Source: Defluviitalea saccharophila
GTDB lineage: Bacteria; Bacillota; Clostridia; Lachnospirales; Defluviitaleaceae
Direction: 5' to 3'
Assembly: GCF_038396635.1 (NCBI RefSeq)
Contig: NZ_CP121687.1
Coordinates: 248,001-312,000 of the forward strand
DNA length: 64,000 nucleotides
A model generated the notes under the pieces. That model was not told the origin of the DNA. It ran no database searches and saw only the letters and a list, made by a program, of their open reading frames with translations. The position numbers and the translations under genes are program-made. Position 1 is the stretch's first letter. Each line of letters begins with the position of its first letter. Of this stretch, positions 18,043 to 25,543 are shown piece by piece.

Positions 18043-18213
18043 ATGGAATTACAACAATTCGAACAATTAAAAAAGCGCTTTCAAATGGGAAATGTAGATG
18101 AAAAGATAGATATTTACGTTACCACTGAAGGATTAACTCAAGAACAGTATAAACAACTTTTAAGACTATTTCCTTTAGAACATCTCTCTAAACTGGAAAG
18201 TGCTCTGCAATAA
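18043..18213 (+). CDS. Small conserved-type hypothetical protein, 56 aa
   Basis: A 56-residue frame starting MELQQFEQLKKRFQMG and ending LSKLESALQ, with AAAGGAGTG correctly placed before the ATG and its own terminator overlapping the stop. It looks like a short helical protein (FEQLKKRF, TQEQYKQLLRLF) without membrane segments or cysteines. The phrase EGLTQEQYKQLL loosely recalls the C-terminus of phage XkdX-like small proteins, but too weakly to assign. Function unknown; the translation signals make it a real gene. Confidence 0.7.
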   Translation: MELQQFEQLKKRFQMGNVDEKIDIYVTTEGLTQEQYKQLLRLFPLEHLSKLESALQ

Positions 18214-18243
18214 GTCACGGTTATATCGTGACTTTGTTTTTTA
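18213..18243 (+). terminator. Terminator of 56-aa gene
   Basis: AGTCACG and CGTGACT (7 bp) around a seven-base loop, followed by TTGTTTTTT; overlaps the last base of the stop codon. Confidence 0.8.
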
Positions 18244-18316
18244 TCTTTGTTATAATATATTAAGAATTAGTCAAAAATTAATAATTGAGGATTTATTATG
18301 TGAAAGAGGAGTACTT

Positions 18317-18628
18317 ATGATTTTCTCAAAAAACTATTATGTGGGCGAGACAGTAAGGAATAAAAGACGAGTTATTAGAAGACTTAGTCGCAACCGCCCA
18401 TACAAAAATATTTATTGTATTTGTCTTGGAAATTCACCGAAACATTTAATGTATATCATGGAAAGCAGAGAAATGTTTAAACCCATTTATTCTCATAATG
18501 AATATAAAGTGATTGGTATTGCAAACGGAAAGTACGAAGCTTATGAAGTAACTCGGCTTATCATTGAATCCGTTTATAAAGAATATGGGGATCCTGTTAA
18601 AATAAAAGAATTTTTTGCGTTGGAGTAG
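18317..18628 (+). CDS. Hypothetical protein, 103 aa
   Basis: I do not recognise the family. From ATG 18317, supported by AAGAGGAG, it is 103 residues: a very basic N-terminal third (RNKRRVIRRLSRNRPYKNIY), then a section reading ICLGNSPKHLMYIMESREMFK, then an alternating fold-like end (YKVIGIANGKYEAYEVTRLI). No signal peptide or membrane segment. The frame is open upstream to 18200 but without a ribosome site. It ends 9 bp before the DUF2953 gene and may be the first gene of the DUF2953-ytfJ operon. Confidence 0.7.
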   Translation: MIFSKNYYVGETVRNKRRVIRRLSRNRPYKNIYCICLGNSPKHLMYIMESREMFKPIYSHNEYKVIGIANGKYEAYEVTRLIIESVYKEYGDPVKIKEFFALE

Positions 18629-18637
18629 GAGCATTTA

Positions 18638-19567
18638 ATGATGTCTATACTGTCGGTTTTGTTGTTAATTTTAAAATACACCGGAATAATCCTGGGGATT
18701 ATACTATTGCAAGTGCTTAGTATTCTGGCTATTATTTTATTTGTACCTGTGAGATATTCCTTTTACTTGTCAGGCAATAAGGATATAGACATGGATCTTA
18801 AAGTATCGTGGTTTAGAAAGCTTCTTTTTTATCACTATGTAGTTCAAAACTCTAAGAAAACCACTAAAGGTCTTTATTTCTTCGGAAAAAGTTTATTAAA
18901 GGAAGAAAAAGTAGAAGAGGAAGAACCACAAAGTAATACGGCTCAAGAGGTATTGACAGATATAGAGGAGAAAATAGAAGAAGATCCATTTCCTGAAGTC
19001 AAAGAAAAGGAAAGTACATACATAAAACATTCAGACCAAGATGCATCCCATAACATAGAGCATAAATCAAAGAAGATCATTGAACACCATAAAAAAGAAG
19101 CTCCGGCGATTAAAAGCATAAAAAGAAAAGCTAAGGATTTGGGTGAAGAACTGGAGGAACAGGTAGAAGAGAAGGACAGTTTTGGTATAAAGGATTTGCT
19201 TAAGTATCCTAATAAAGCAGAGATTTTATCCTATACATATGAATTTTTAAAAAAACTGATTCTTCATATTAAGCCTAGAAAATTTTATTGTGAAGTGGAG
19301 TTTGGTCTGGAGGACCCTTCCCATACTGGATATGTTTTAGCTGGAATAGGAATAATGCAGCCTTATTTCGGAAATAGTGTAACTATCAAAGCAAATTTTG
19401 ATAAAAAGCTTTTTTTGGGAGAAATCAGCGGCAGAGGCAGATTCTCTATAGGCATAATTATTAAATACATTATTGAATACCTGTTGAAGAAACCTATAAA
19501 GCAAATAGTAAGGCTTTATTTTAAAAAACGAAAGGAAGATAAAAATGGAATCGAATTTGAAGAATAG
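18638..19567 (+). CDS. DUF2953 domain protein (YtfI-like)
   Basis: 309 residues. One N-terminal hydrophobic region (about 4-37), a charged central linker rich in Glu and Lys (about 88-190), and a C-terminal DUF2953 domain (FYCEVEFGLEDPSHTGYVL... near 220-300). In Bacillus the DUF2953 gene ytfI is immediately upstream of ytfJ, exactly as here, where the two overlap by 23 bp; a sporulation-time role is inferred from that pairing only. The start is ATG 18638 or the adjacent ATG 18641, after TAGGAG. Confidence 0.85.
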   Translation: MMSILSVLLLILKYTGIILGIILLQVLSILAIILFVPVRYSFYLSGNKDIDMDLKVSWFRKLLFYHYVVQNSKKTTKGLYFFGKSLLKEEKVEEEEPQSNTAQEVLTDIEEKIEEDPFPEVKEKESTYIKHSDQDASHNIEHKSKKIIEHHKKEAPAIKSIKRKAKDLGEELEEQVEEKDSFGIKDLLKYPNKAEILSYTYEFLKKLILHIKPRKFYCEVEFGLEDPSHTGYVLAGIGIMQPYFGNSVTIKANFDKKLFLGEISGRGRFSIGIIIKYIIEYLLKKPIKQIVRLYFKKRKEDKNGIEFEE

Positions 19568-19946
19568 TTTTGAATCCTTATTTGGTCAATTGGAAAACTT
19601 TATATCTACTAAAACCGTTGTAGGGGAACCTATTCATATTGAAGATGCTATCCTTCTTCCATTGGTAGATGTGACTTTTGGAGTTGGAGCAGGAGCGTCC
19701 GGAGGTAAAAATGAAAAAGGAGAGGATAAAGATTCGGGAGTAGGGGGATTAGGCGCCAGAATTACTCCCAGTGCCATGCTGCTTATTAAAGACGGAACAG
19801 CTCAGCTTATTAATGTTAAAAATCAAGACAGTATTAATAAACTCATTGATATGATTCCCGGACTTTTATCAAAGTTTAATTTTGGAAGTAAAAAAGACAA
19901 AGAAAAAGATCGATCAGAAGAGAGTTCATCAGACTATGAAATATAA
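19545..19946 (+). CDS. ytfJ: Sporulation protein YtfJ (GerW family)
   Basis: 133 residues. The family core is plain: VVGEPIHIEDAILLPLVDVTFGVGAG, a Gly-rich stretch, then GLGARITPSAMLLIKDG. YtfJ/GerW proteins are made in the forespore in Bacillus and affect germination. The last ~20 residues are charged and probably disordered. Begins inside the end of the DUF2953 gene in another frame, so translation is likely coupled. Confidence 0.92.
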   Translation: MESNLKNSFESLFGQLENFISTKTVVGEPIHIEDAILLPLVDVTFGVGAGASGGKNEKGEDKDSGVGGLGARITPSAMLLIKDGTAQLINVKNQDSINKLIDMIPGLLSKFNFGSKKDKEKDRSEESSSDYEI

Positions 19947-19975
19947 AAACGGATTGCACAGGGCAATCCGTTTTT
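19945..19975. terminator. Bidirectional terminator ytfJ / ychF
   Basis: AAAAACGGATTGC and GCAATCCGTTTTT pair around a short loop, with T-runs in both orientations; serves the convergent ytfJ (+) and ychF (-). Confidence 0.9.
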
Positions 19976-19982
19976 ATATGGA

Positions 19983-21080
19983 TTATACATTAAAGCGGAA
20001 TAAAATAATATCTCCGTCTTGAACCACGTATTCTTTACCTTCTAATCTTACTAACCCTTTTTCTTTTGCAGCAGTATAAGAACCGCATTCCATCAAATCA
20101 TTGTAAGAAACAACTTCAGCTCGAATAAATCCTCTTTCAAAGTCGCTATGGATTTTTCCTGCTGCCTGAGGGGCTTTTGTGCCTTTAACAATGGTCCAGG
20201 CACGAACTTCTTTAGGCCCTGCGGTTAAATAACTGATAAGACCAAGCAATTTATAGCTCGCCGCAATGAGTTTTTCCAATCCGGTATCATGGATTCCCAG
20301 GTCTTCCAGGAACATTTTCTTTTCATCTTCGTCTAATTCTGCAATTTCCTCTTCGATTTTTGCACAGATTACAAAGACTTCAGAACCCTCATTCTTTGCA
20401 TACTCCATAACTGTTTTTACATATTCATTATTTTCGCCGTTGGTAACTAAATCATCTTCAGTAACATTCGCTGCATATAAAACAGGCTTGTAGGTTAAAA
20501 GATTTAATGAAGCTACAAACTCTTTTTCTTCCTCAGATGTAAATTCAATGCTTCTTGCACATTTTCCGTCTTCCAATTCTTTTTTTAATTTTTCCAGGAT
20601 TTGCAATTCGTTTTGAAGAGCCTTATCAGCTTTAGCTGCTTTTTGAGTTTTTTGTATTCTTCTATCTAATATTTCAAGATCTGAAAATACAAGCTCAAGA
20701 TTAATTGTTTCAATATCACGAATAGGGTTTACAGATCCTTCTACATGAACAATATTTGTATCTTCAAAGCATCTTACCACATGGACAATTGCGTCTACTT
20801 CACGAATATGGGACAAGAACTTATTGCCTAGACCTTCTCCCTGGCTAGCTCCTTTAACAAGACCTGCAATATCCACGAACTCAATAACAGCAGGGGTTAC
20901 TTTTTCTGCGTGATACATTTCATCCAAACGGGTTAACCTTTCATCGGGAACAGGTACAATACCTACATTAGGATCGATTGTGCAGAAAGGATAGTTGGCT
21001 GATTCTGCTCCTCCCTTTGTAAGAGAATTAAAAAGTGTGCTCTTTCCTACATTAGGAAGGCCAACGATACCAAGTTTCAT
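19983..21080 (-). CDS. ychF: Obg-like ATPase YchF
   Basis: 365 residues, normal length. P-loop GLPNVGKST at 7-15, switch region [19 protein letters not shown], and the G4 position replaced by NVTE (NxxE), the feature that makes YchF/OLA1 proteins ATPases rather than GTPases. A coiled-coil stretch occupies about 135-185 and a TGS domain the C-terminus ([20 protein letters not shown]). It is a translation-associated, universally conserved protein linked to stress responses. Single gene with its own promoter. Confidence 0.97.
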   Translation of the reverse strand: MKLGIVGLPNVGKSTLFNSLTKGGAESANYPFCTIDPNVGIVPVPDERLTRLDEMYHAEKVTPAVIEFVDIAGLVKGASQGEGLGNKFLSHIREVDAIVHVVRCFEDTNIVHVEGSVNPIRDIETINLELVFSDLEILDRRIQKTQKAAKADKALQNELQILEKLKKELEDGKCARSIEFTSEEEKEFVASLNLLTYKPVLYAANVTEDDLVTNGENNEYVKTVMEYAKNEGSEVFVICAKIEEEIAELDEDEKKMFLEDLGIHDTGLEKLIAASYKLLGLISYLTAGPKEVRAWTIVKGTKAPQAAGKIHSDFERGFIRAEVVSYNDLMECGSYTAAKEKGLVRLEGKEYVVQDGDIILFRFNV

Positions 21081-21140
21081 ACAATATTTCTTCCTCTCTT
21101 TTTCTATTCAAAACATCTTTCACATTAATTACAAGTCTAT

Positions 21141-21169
21141 ATTATAACGAATCCTCTGAATTTAATCAA
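21141..21169 (-). promoter_or_regulatory. ychF promoter
   Basis: On the minus strand TTGATT (21169-21164), 17 bp, TATAAT (21146-21141), about 60 bp before the start codon. Confidence 0.6.
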
Positions 21170-21176
21170 TCCTATA

Positions 21177-21205
21177 AAGAAAATGCACAATGAAATCATT
21201 GTGCA
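21177..21205 (-). terminator. Terminator of small membrane protein gene
   Basis: Perfect 9-bp stem TGCACAATG / CATTGTGCA with a four-base loop; on the minus strand it continues into TTTTCTTT. Confidence 0.65.
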
Positions 21206-21206
21206 C

Positions 21207-21389
21207 TTAATCTCTTGATACGAAATATCCTAAAATAAATCCTTGAATAAATGTAAAAAGGAATATACCTATTGCAAATAAAATATAGGTTTGCTTTTTG
21301 TCATTTGCAATGAAAACCCCTTTACTTGGAGCTTGTTCAATTTCTTTTTGTGCAACACGATAATGACGTTTTCTAGATTCAGAGCGCAT
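21207..21389 (-). CDS. Small single-span membrane protein, 60 aa
   Basis: From the ATG at 21389, which follows GGAGGAATT, the protein starts MRSESRKRHYRVAQKEIEQ and has one hydrophobic segment (TYILFAIGIFLFTFIQGFILGYF) near the C-terminus; the long basic N-terminus suggests it faces the cytoplasm. Family not recognised. An upstream in-frame start would run through the ribosome site. Monocistronic, with its own terminator, divergent from the YhcN-type lipoprotein gene. Confidence 0.75.
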   Translation of the reverse strand: MRSESRKRHYRVAQKEIEQAPSKGVFIANDKKQTYILFAIGIFLFTFIQGFILGYFVSRD

Positions 21390-21605
21390 GGCAATTCCTC
21401 CTATCAATATTAATAATTTTTAGATACTTGTGATTATTTTACCATAGCTTTTCCATTAATAAAAGAAATTAATCTTATTATTTTATTAAAAAAAGTTTTT
21501 ATTCGTATGCTCAATTAATATGTAATGAAATCTGTGGCGAAATGAACATTCTTTTCTACGTTAAAAATTTTTGTTTTTTCAAACACTAATAACGGAGGTG
21601 GAAAT

Positions 21606-22169
21606 ATGTCGAAAAGTAAATATTTTATGTTTTTGCTCTGTATCTTTATTTTAACTGGATGTAGTAAAAATAATACAATTAATATAAAATCCATAGAAAA
21701 CAGGATTGAAAATATAAATGAAGACCAGTACAGTCCAAATAAAATAGAGACAAGAGGTTTAATGGAAGAATTTAAAAGAACCAATCCTTATAATATTCCG
21801 GAACAAGTTGAGAGAAATAATGCATGGGATGTGAAATATAGTAATGAAAGAGCGAAACATATTGTAGAAGTAATAACAGCGCTACCAAAGGTAAAAAAAG
21901 CCACCGTTATTGTTACAGGCAATACTGCTGTAGTAGGAGCAGAGTTAGACTCTAATGTAAAGGATAAGGAAGAAGATGAAATAAAAAAATTAATTGAAGA
22001 AAAAACTTATTCAGCAGATGCTTCCTTAAAAAATGCCTCCGTCACAGTATCCCCTGAAATCGTTAAAAGAATCAATTCTATAGCGCAAGATCTAAATAAG
22101 GGTAAACCTATAGAGGGATTAGCTGAAGAACTGGGCTCCATTATTAGAAGGATCTCTCCTATTGTTTAG
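21606..22169 (+). CDS. YhcN/YlaJ family sporulation lipoprotein
   Basis: 187 residues with a signal peptide and lipobox ILTGC (Cys at about 18). The mature domain carries the family pattern: ERAKHIVEVITALPKVKKATVIVTGNTAVVGAEL, then VSPEIVKRINSIAQDL. YhcN/YlaJ proteins are found in the inner membrane of spores in Bacillus and are expressed in the forespore. ACGGAGGTGG precedes the ATG. No sigma-G type promoter could be assigned confidently. Confidence 0.88.
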   Translation: MSKSKYFMFLLCIFILTGCSKNNTINIKSIENRIENINEDQYSPNKIETRGLMEEFKRTNPYNIPEQVERNNAWDVKYSNERAKHIVEVITALPKVKKATVIVTGNTAVVGAELDSNVKDKEEDEIKKLIEEKTYSADASLKNASVTVSPEIVKRINSIAQDLNKGKPIEGLAEELGSIIRRISPIV

Positions 22170-22259
22170 CTATGGTCCAATGAATTTATTTTACATTTTA
22201 AAGAAAAATATTTATAATTAAATATGCATTGAATAAACTAAAGAAAAAGGGGAGTAAAG

Positions 22260-23123
22260 ATGGATAAAATGCCTGAGGTGTGGTTTCCACATTTAAACAT
22301 TAAAATTTACGAATTGAATTCAGTTGCTTTTAACATTTTCGGTTTTCCTGTATATTGGTATGGTGTCATTATAGGTTCGGCAGTGATTTGCGGACTTCTT
22401 CTTGCACTTAGGGAAGCAAAGAGAACGGATCAAAACCCCGAAGATTATATAGATTTCTTATTATATGCTTTGATTGCAGCACTCATAGGAGCAAGATTGT
22501 ATTATGTTATTTTTTCCTGGGAAAGCTATAAAGATAATCTTTTAAAAGTTTTTGCCTTTAGAGAAGGCGGTTTGGCTATATACGGAGGCGTTTTGGCGGC
22601 AATTTTAGTTGCTTGGATTTTTACGAAGAAAAGAAAATTATCCTTTGGTTTACTAGCAGATACTGCTGCCCCTAGTTTAATATTAGGTCAGTCTATTGGA
22701 CGCTGGGGTAATTTCTTTAATCAAGAGGCTTTCGGAAGATATACGAATTCGACTTTTGCAATGCGCCTTATGAGAGAGAATGTTGGACAACGGCTCACAG
22801 AAGATATTTTGAACAATATAAGTATTTATAATGGTATAGAATATATACAGGTACATCCCACTTTTTTATATGAATCCCTGTGGAACTTTGGAATATTCCT
22901 TTTTCTTTTATGGTACAGAAGAAGAAAAAGATTTACAGGAGAAGTTTTTTTATTGTATTTGATTGGTTATGGCTGCGGAAGGGTATGGATAGAAGGTCTA
23001 AGGGCGGATCAGCTTATCATTGGCAATACAGGAATTGCAGTTTCTCAATTATTGTCCGGAATATTAATTGTATGTGCAATTGCATTTCTGATTTATAAAA
23101 GAAAAAATACAAAAGAAATATAG
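22260..23123 (+). CDS. lgt: Prolipoprotein diacylglyceryl transferase
   Basis: Membrane enzyme that transfers diacylglycerol from phosphatidylglycerol to the lipobox cysteine; its clients include the two lipoproteins in this window. 287 residues with seven hydrophobic segments and the Lgt signature GRWGNFFNQEAFG from Gly147; HPTFLYES later is also conserved. The ATG follows AAGGGGAG. Confidence 0.97.
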   Translation: MDKMPEVWFPHLNIKIYELNSVAFNIFGFPVYWYGVIIGSAVICGLLLALREAKRTDQNPEDYIDFLLYALIAALIGARLYYVIFSWESYKDNLLKVFAFREGGLAIYGGVLAAILVAWIFTKKRKLSFGLLADTAAPSLILGQSIGRWGNFFNQEAFGRYTNSTFAMRLMRENVGQRLTEDILNNISIYNGIEYIQVHPTFLYESLWNFGIFLFLLWYRRRKRFTGEVFLLYLIGYGCGRVWIEGLRADQLIIGNTGIAVSQLLSGILIVCAIAFLIYKRKNTKEI

Positions 23124-23149
23124 AAATGGGAAAAATGTGTAAAAATATG

Positions 23150-23178
23150 TTGATTTATCATTGAAAACGTATTATAAT
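23150..23178 (+). promoter_or_regulatory. Promoter of Spo0E-like gene
   Basis: TTGATT, 17 bp, TATAAT, with the start codon 78 bp further on. Confidence 0.55.
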
Positions 23179-23255
23179 AATCATACAAAAAGAGAGATAA
23201 AAAAAGAGATAAATTTATTAGATAATGGGGATTTTTTTAAAAATGAGGTGAAAAA

Positions 23256-23423
23256 ATGAATAATATTTACGGGGAGATTGATCATCTACGAGAAAAGCTA
23301 AATCAATTGATCGTAGAAGAAGAAGACTTTCAAGAAATTTACAAGCTTAGTACTGAGTTGGACAGGCTCATCTTGCTTTACTATGACTATAACGTTTATA
23401 GTTCACAGTGTGTAGGTTCGTAA
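23256..23423 (+). CDS. Spo0E-like aspartyl-phosphate phosphatase, 55 aa
   Basis: Small gene starting ATG 23256 after GAGGTG: MNNIYGEIDHLREKLNQLI, then YKLSTELDRLILLYYDYN. This matches the Spo0E family, a two-helix hairpin with the signature S-x-E-L-D-x-L-I; Bacillus members dephosphorylate Spo0A~P and delay sporulation. The ending CVGS is ordinary. It has its own promoter and terminator, directly upstream of the dcw cluster. Which phosphoprotein it acts on is inferred from the family only. Confidence 0.82.
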   Translation: MNNIYGEIDHLREKLNQLIVEEEDFQEIYKLSTELDRLILLYYDYNVYSSQCVGS

Positions 23424-23444
23424 ATTAATAAAGATGTACTATTT

Positions 23445-23479
23445 AGAGATAGGTAATAACTCCTATCTCTTTTTATTTT
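23445..23479 (+). terminator. Terminator of Spo0E-like gene
   Basis: AGAGATAGG and CCTATCTCT (9 bp) around TAATAACT, then TTTTATTTT. Confidence 0.88.
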
Positions 23480-23490
23480 CTTGAAAATAC

Positions 23491-23519
23491 TTGAAAAAAT
23501 GAGTTTAACATATTACAAT
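23491..23519 (+). promoter_or_regulatory. Promoter of dcw cluster (mraZ)
   Basis: TTGAAA (23491-23496), 17 bp, TACAAT (23514-23519); predicted start of transcription about 23526, just before the repeat boxes. Confidence 0.75.
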
Positions 23520-23528
23520 ACTAGGTAG

Positions 23529-23567
23529 AAAGTGGTTGTAAGTGGAGGAAAGTGGTGCGTTAAGTGT
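23529..23567 (+). promoter_or_regulatory. MraZ operator: phased AAGTGG boxes
   Basis: AAGTGG at 23530, 23540 and 23550, exactly 10 bp apart, plus a degenerate AAGTGT at 23562. Known MraZ operators are short GTG-containing direct repeats with 10-bp period near the mraZ promoter, so autoregulation is inferred. Confidence 0.75.
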
Positions 23568-23583
23568 CTAAGGTGGGATACAT

Positions 23584-24015
23584 ATGTTTATGGGGGAATA
23601 CCAACACACAATTGATGCTAAAGGACGTCTAATTGTTCCCGCTAAATTTAGAGAAGAGCTGGGAGACGTCTTTGTCATAACAAAAGGATTAGATAACTGC
23701 CTTTTTGTGTATCCCTATTCAGAATGGAAAATATTTGAAGAAAAGTTAAAAACTCTTCCTCTTACAAGTGGAAATGCCAGAAAATTTGTTAGATTTTTCT
23801 TAGCGGGAGCTGTTGAATGTTCTGTGGACAAGCAAGGCAGGATACTTATCCCTGGTAATTTGAGAACATATAGCGGATTGGATAAAGATGTTATATTGAT
23901 TGGTGTTTCAAATCGAGTAGAAATATGGAGTAAAGATAATTGGGAAGCATATAATAACGATGAGCAATTTGATGCTAATATTTTAGCAGAAAATATGCAA
24001 GATTTGGGAATATAA
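23584..24015 (+). CDS. mraZ: Transcriptional regulator MraZ
   Basis: 143 residues, first gene of the dcw cluster. Two swapped-hairpin AbrB-like halves are visible: [14 protein letters not shown] near the N-terminus and [13 protein letters not shown] in the second half, each with the DxxGR motif. MraZ binds DNA at its own promoter and represses or tunes the cluster. ATG 23584 follows AAGGTGGG; ATG 23590 is a possible second start. Phased repeat boxes lie just upstream. Confidence 0.96.
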   Translation: MFMGEYQHTIDAKGRLIVPAKFREELGDVFVITKGLDNCLFVYPYSEWKIFEEKLKTLPLTSGNARKFVRFFLAGAVECSVDKQGRILIPGNLRTYSGLDKDVILIGVSNRVEIWSKDNWEAYNNDEQFDANILAENMQDLGI

Positions 24016-24032
24016 ATCAATGGGGTGAAAAG

Positions 24033-24968
24033 ATGAATTTTCATCATGTGTCGGTTCTTCTTAATGAGTGTATAGATGGATTAGAGATTCAGCCTGATGG
24101 CATTTATGTGGATGGAACAATGGGCGGCGGCGGTCATTCCGAAGCCATTTGTAATAGATTAGGTAAAAATGGATTATTAATTGGAATAGATCAAGATATC
24201 AATGCGATCAAAGCTTCTGAAGAGAGACTGAAGGCTAAATACCAGAATATCATGGTGGTTAATGATAATTTTTCTAATATAAAAATTATATTGGAAAGCT
24301 TAAATATTAACGCTATTAATGGAATGCTTTTGGATTTAGGTGTTTCTTCTCATCAGTTGGATGAGCCCGACAGAGGTTTTTCCTATATGCATAATGCAGA
24401 TTTAGACATGAGAATGAATCAAAGTGCATCCTTTACGGCCAAGGAAGTTGTAAATACTTATAGTGAAAATGATTTAGTAAGAATCATTAAAGACTACGGA
24501 GAAGAAAGATGGGCGAAAAGGATTGCACATTTTATTGTGGAAGAGCGAAAGAGGGGGCCGATTACCACTACATATGAATTGGTAGATATTATTAAAAAGG
24601 CGATACCAGCAGGTGCCAGAAAAGATGGTCCTCATCCTGCCAAGAGAACTTTTCAGGCAATTCGCATTGAAGTGAATGGTGAACTCGAAATATTAAGGCA
24701 ATCCATTTTGGATATTGTGGATGTATTGGATAGTAAAGGAAGACTTTGCATCATTACTTTTCATTCTTTAGAAGACAGAATAGTAAAACAAACTTTTAAG
24801 GAATTGGAGAATCCATGTACTTGCCCACCGGAATTCCCGGTATGTGTATGCGGGAAAAAGAGAAAAGCAAAAGTCATTACCAAAAAGCCTATTTTACCAA
24901 CAAATGAAGAGTTAGAAGCTAACCCTAGATCAAGGAGTGCTAAGCTTAGAATTTTGGAGAAACTATAA
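24033..24968 (+). CDS. rsmH: 16S rRNA (cytosine(1402)-N4)-methyltransferase
   Basis: Formerly mraW. Methylates N4 of C1402 in the decoding centre of 16S rRNA using SAM. 311 residues. Motifs: [12 protein letters not shown] (SAM site), [20 protein letters not shown], and [13 protein letters not shown] near the C-terminus. A cysteine-rich loop [17 protein letters not shown] is typical of Firmicute RsmH. Second gene of the dcw cluster, 17 bp after mraZ with GGGGTG before the start. Confidence 0.97.
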   Translation: MNFHHVSVLLNECIDGLEIQPDGIYVDGTMGGGGHSEAICNRLGKNGLLIGIDQDINAIKASEERLKAKYQNIMVVNDNFSNIKIILESLNINAINGMLLDLGVSSHQLDEPDRGFSYMHNADLDMRMNQSASFTAKEVVNTYSENDLVRIIKDYGEERWAKRIAHFIVEERKRGPITTTYELVDIIKKAIPAGARKDGPHPAKRTFQAIRIEVNGELEILRQSILDIVDVLDSKGRLCIITFHSLEDRIVKQTFKELENPCTCPPEFPVCVCGKKRKAKVITKKPILPTNEELEANPRSRSAKLRILEKL

Positions 24969-24984
24969 TTTTGGGGGAATAAAA

Positions 24985-25539
24985 ATGCGAAGGAAGTATG
25001 TTTCACATAAGAAATTGAAAAAAAATGAGCTTTATAATGAACAGGTCTTTATACCTGGAGCAGTGGCTCCTAAACTTAGTACTGAACTTCACGAGATCTT
25101 AGCAGAAGATGAGTTAAAACATGTTTTAAAAAAGCAAAAAGAAGAGAAGTCTAATAAAGTTGTATTATACAAATTAAAGCTTGTTGGAAATGTTTTTTTA
25201 ATTTTTATTGGATGTTTATTTCTTATGGGACAGTATGCTTCTATTACATTTAATCAGAAAGAAATTAAAAATTTGAAATCACAATTGAAAGGAATTCAAA
25301 ATACCAATGCAACTCTAAAATCAGAGATTGCAGAAAGTATTGATCTTACATTCATAAAGCAAAAGGCGATGGGAAAATTAGGCATGGTTGAACCGGCTCC
25401 ACACCAAATTGTATATATTGATATACCTAAGGTAAGCTATACGGCATATTATCAGCCTCCTATGAACGAACCAATTCAACCTGCTGAAGAAGATGTTGTA
25501 GCTGCTAGCTTCTTTGATTTTTTTAATTGGAAAGAGTGA
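24985..25539 (+). CDS. ftsL: FtsL-like cell division protein
   Basis: 184 residues from ATG 24985 (TTGGGGGAAT upstream; the frame is open further up into rsmH but without signals). Cytoplasmic charged N-terminus of about 65 residues, one transmembrane segment (about 68-88), then a coiled coil (EIKNLKSQLKGIQNTNATLK) and MGKLGMVEPAPHQIVYI, the usual FtsL/septum-initiator pattern. In the divisome FtsL pairs with DivIC and activates the septal synthase. Position between rsmH and a class B PBP confirms the call. The ~35-residue tail with several prolines is longer than usual. Confidence 0.85.
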   Translation: MRRKYVSHKKLKKNELYNEQVFIPGAVAPKLSTELHEILAEDELKHVLKKQKEEKSNKVVLYKLKLVGNVFLIFIGCLFLMGQYASITFNQKEIKNLKSQLKGIQNTNATLKSEIAESIDLTFIKQKAMGKLGMVEPAPHQIVYIDIPKVSYTAYYQPPMNEPIQPAEEDVVAASFFDFFNWKE

Positions 25540-25543
25540 AATA

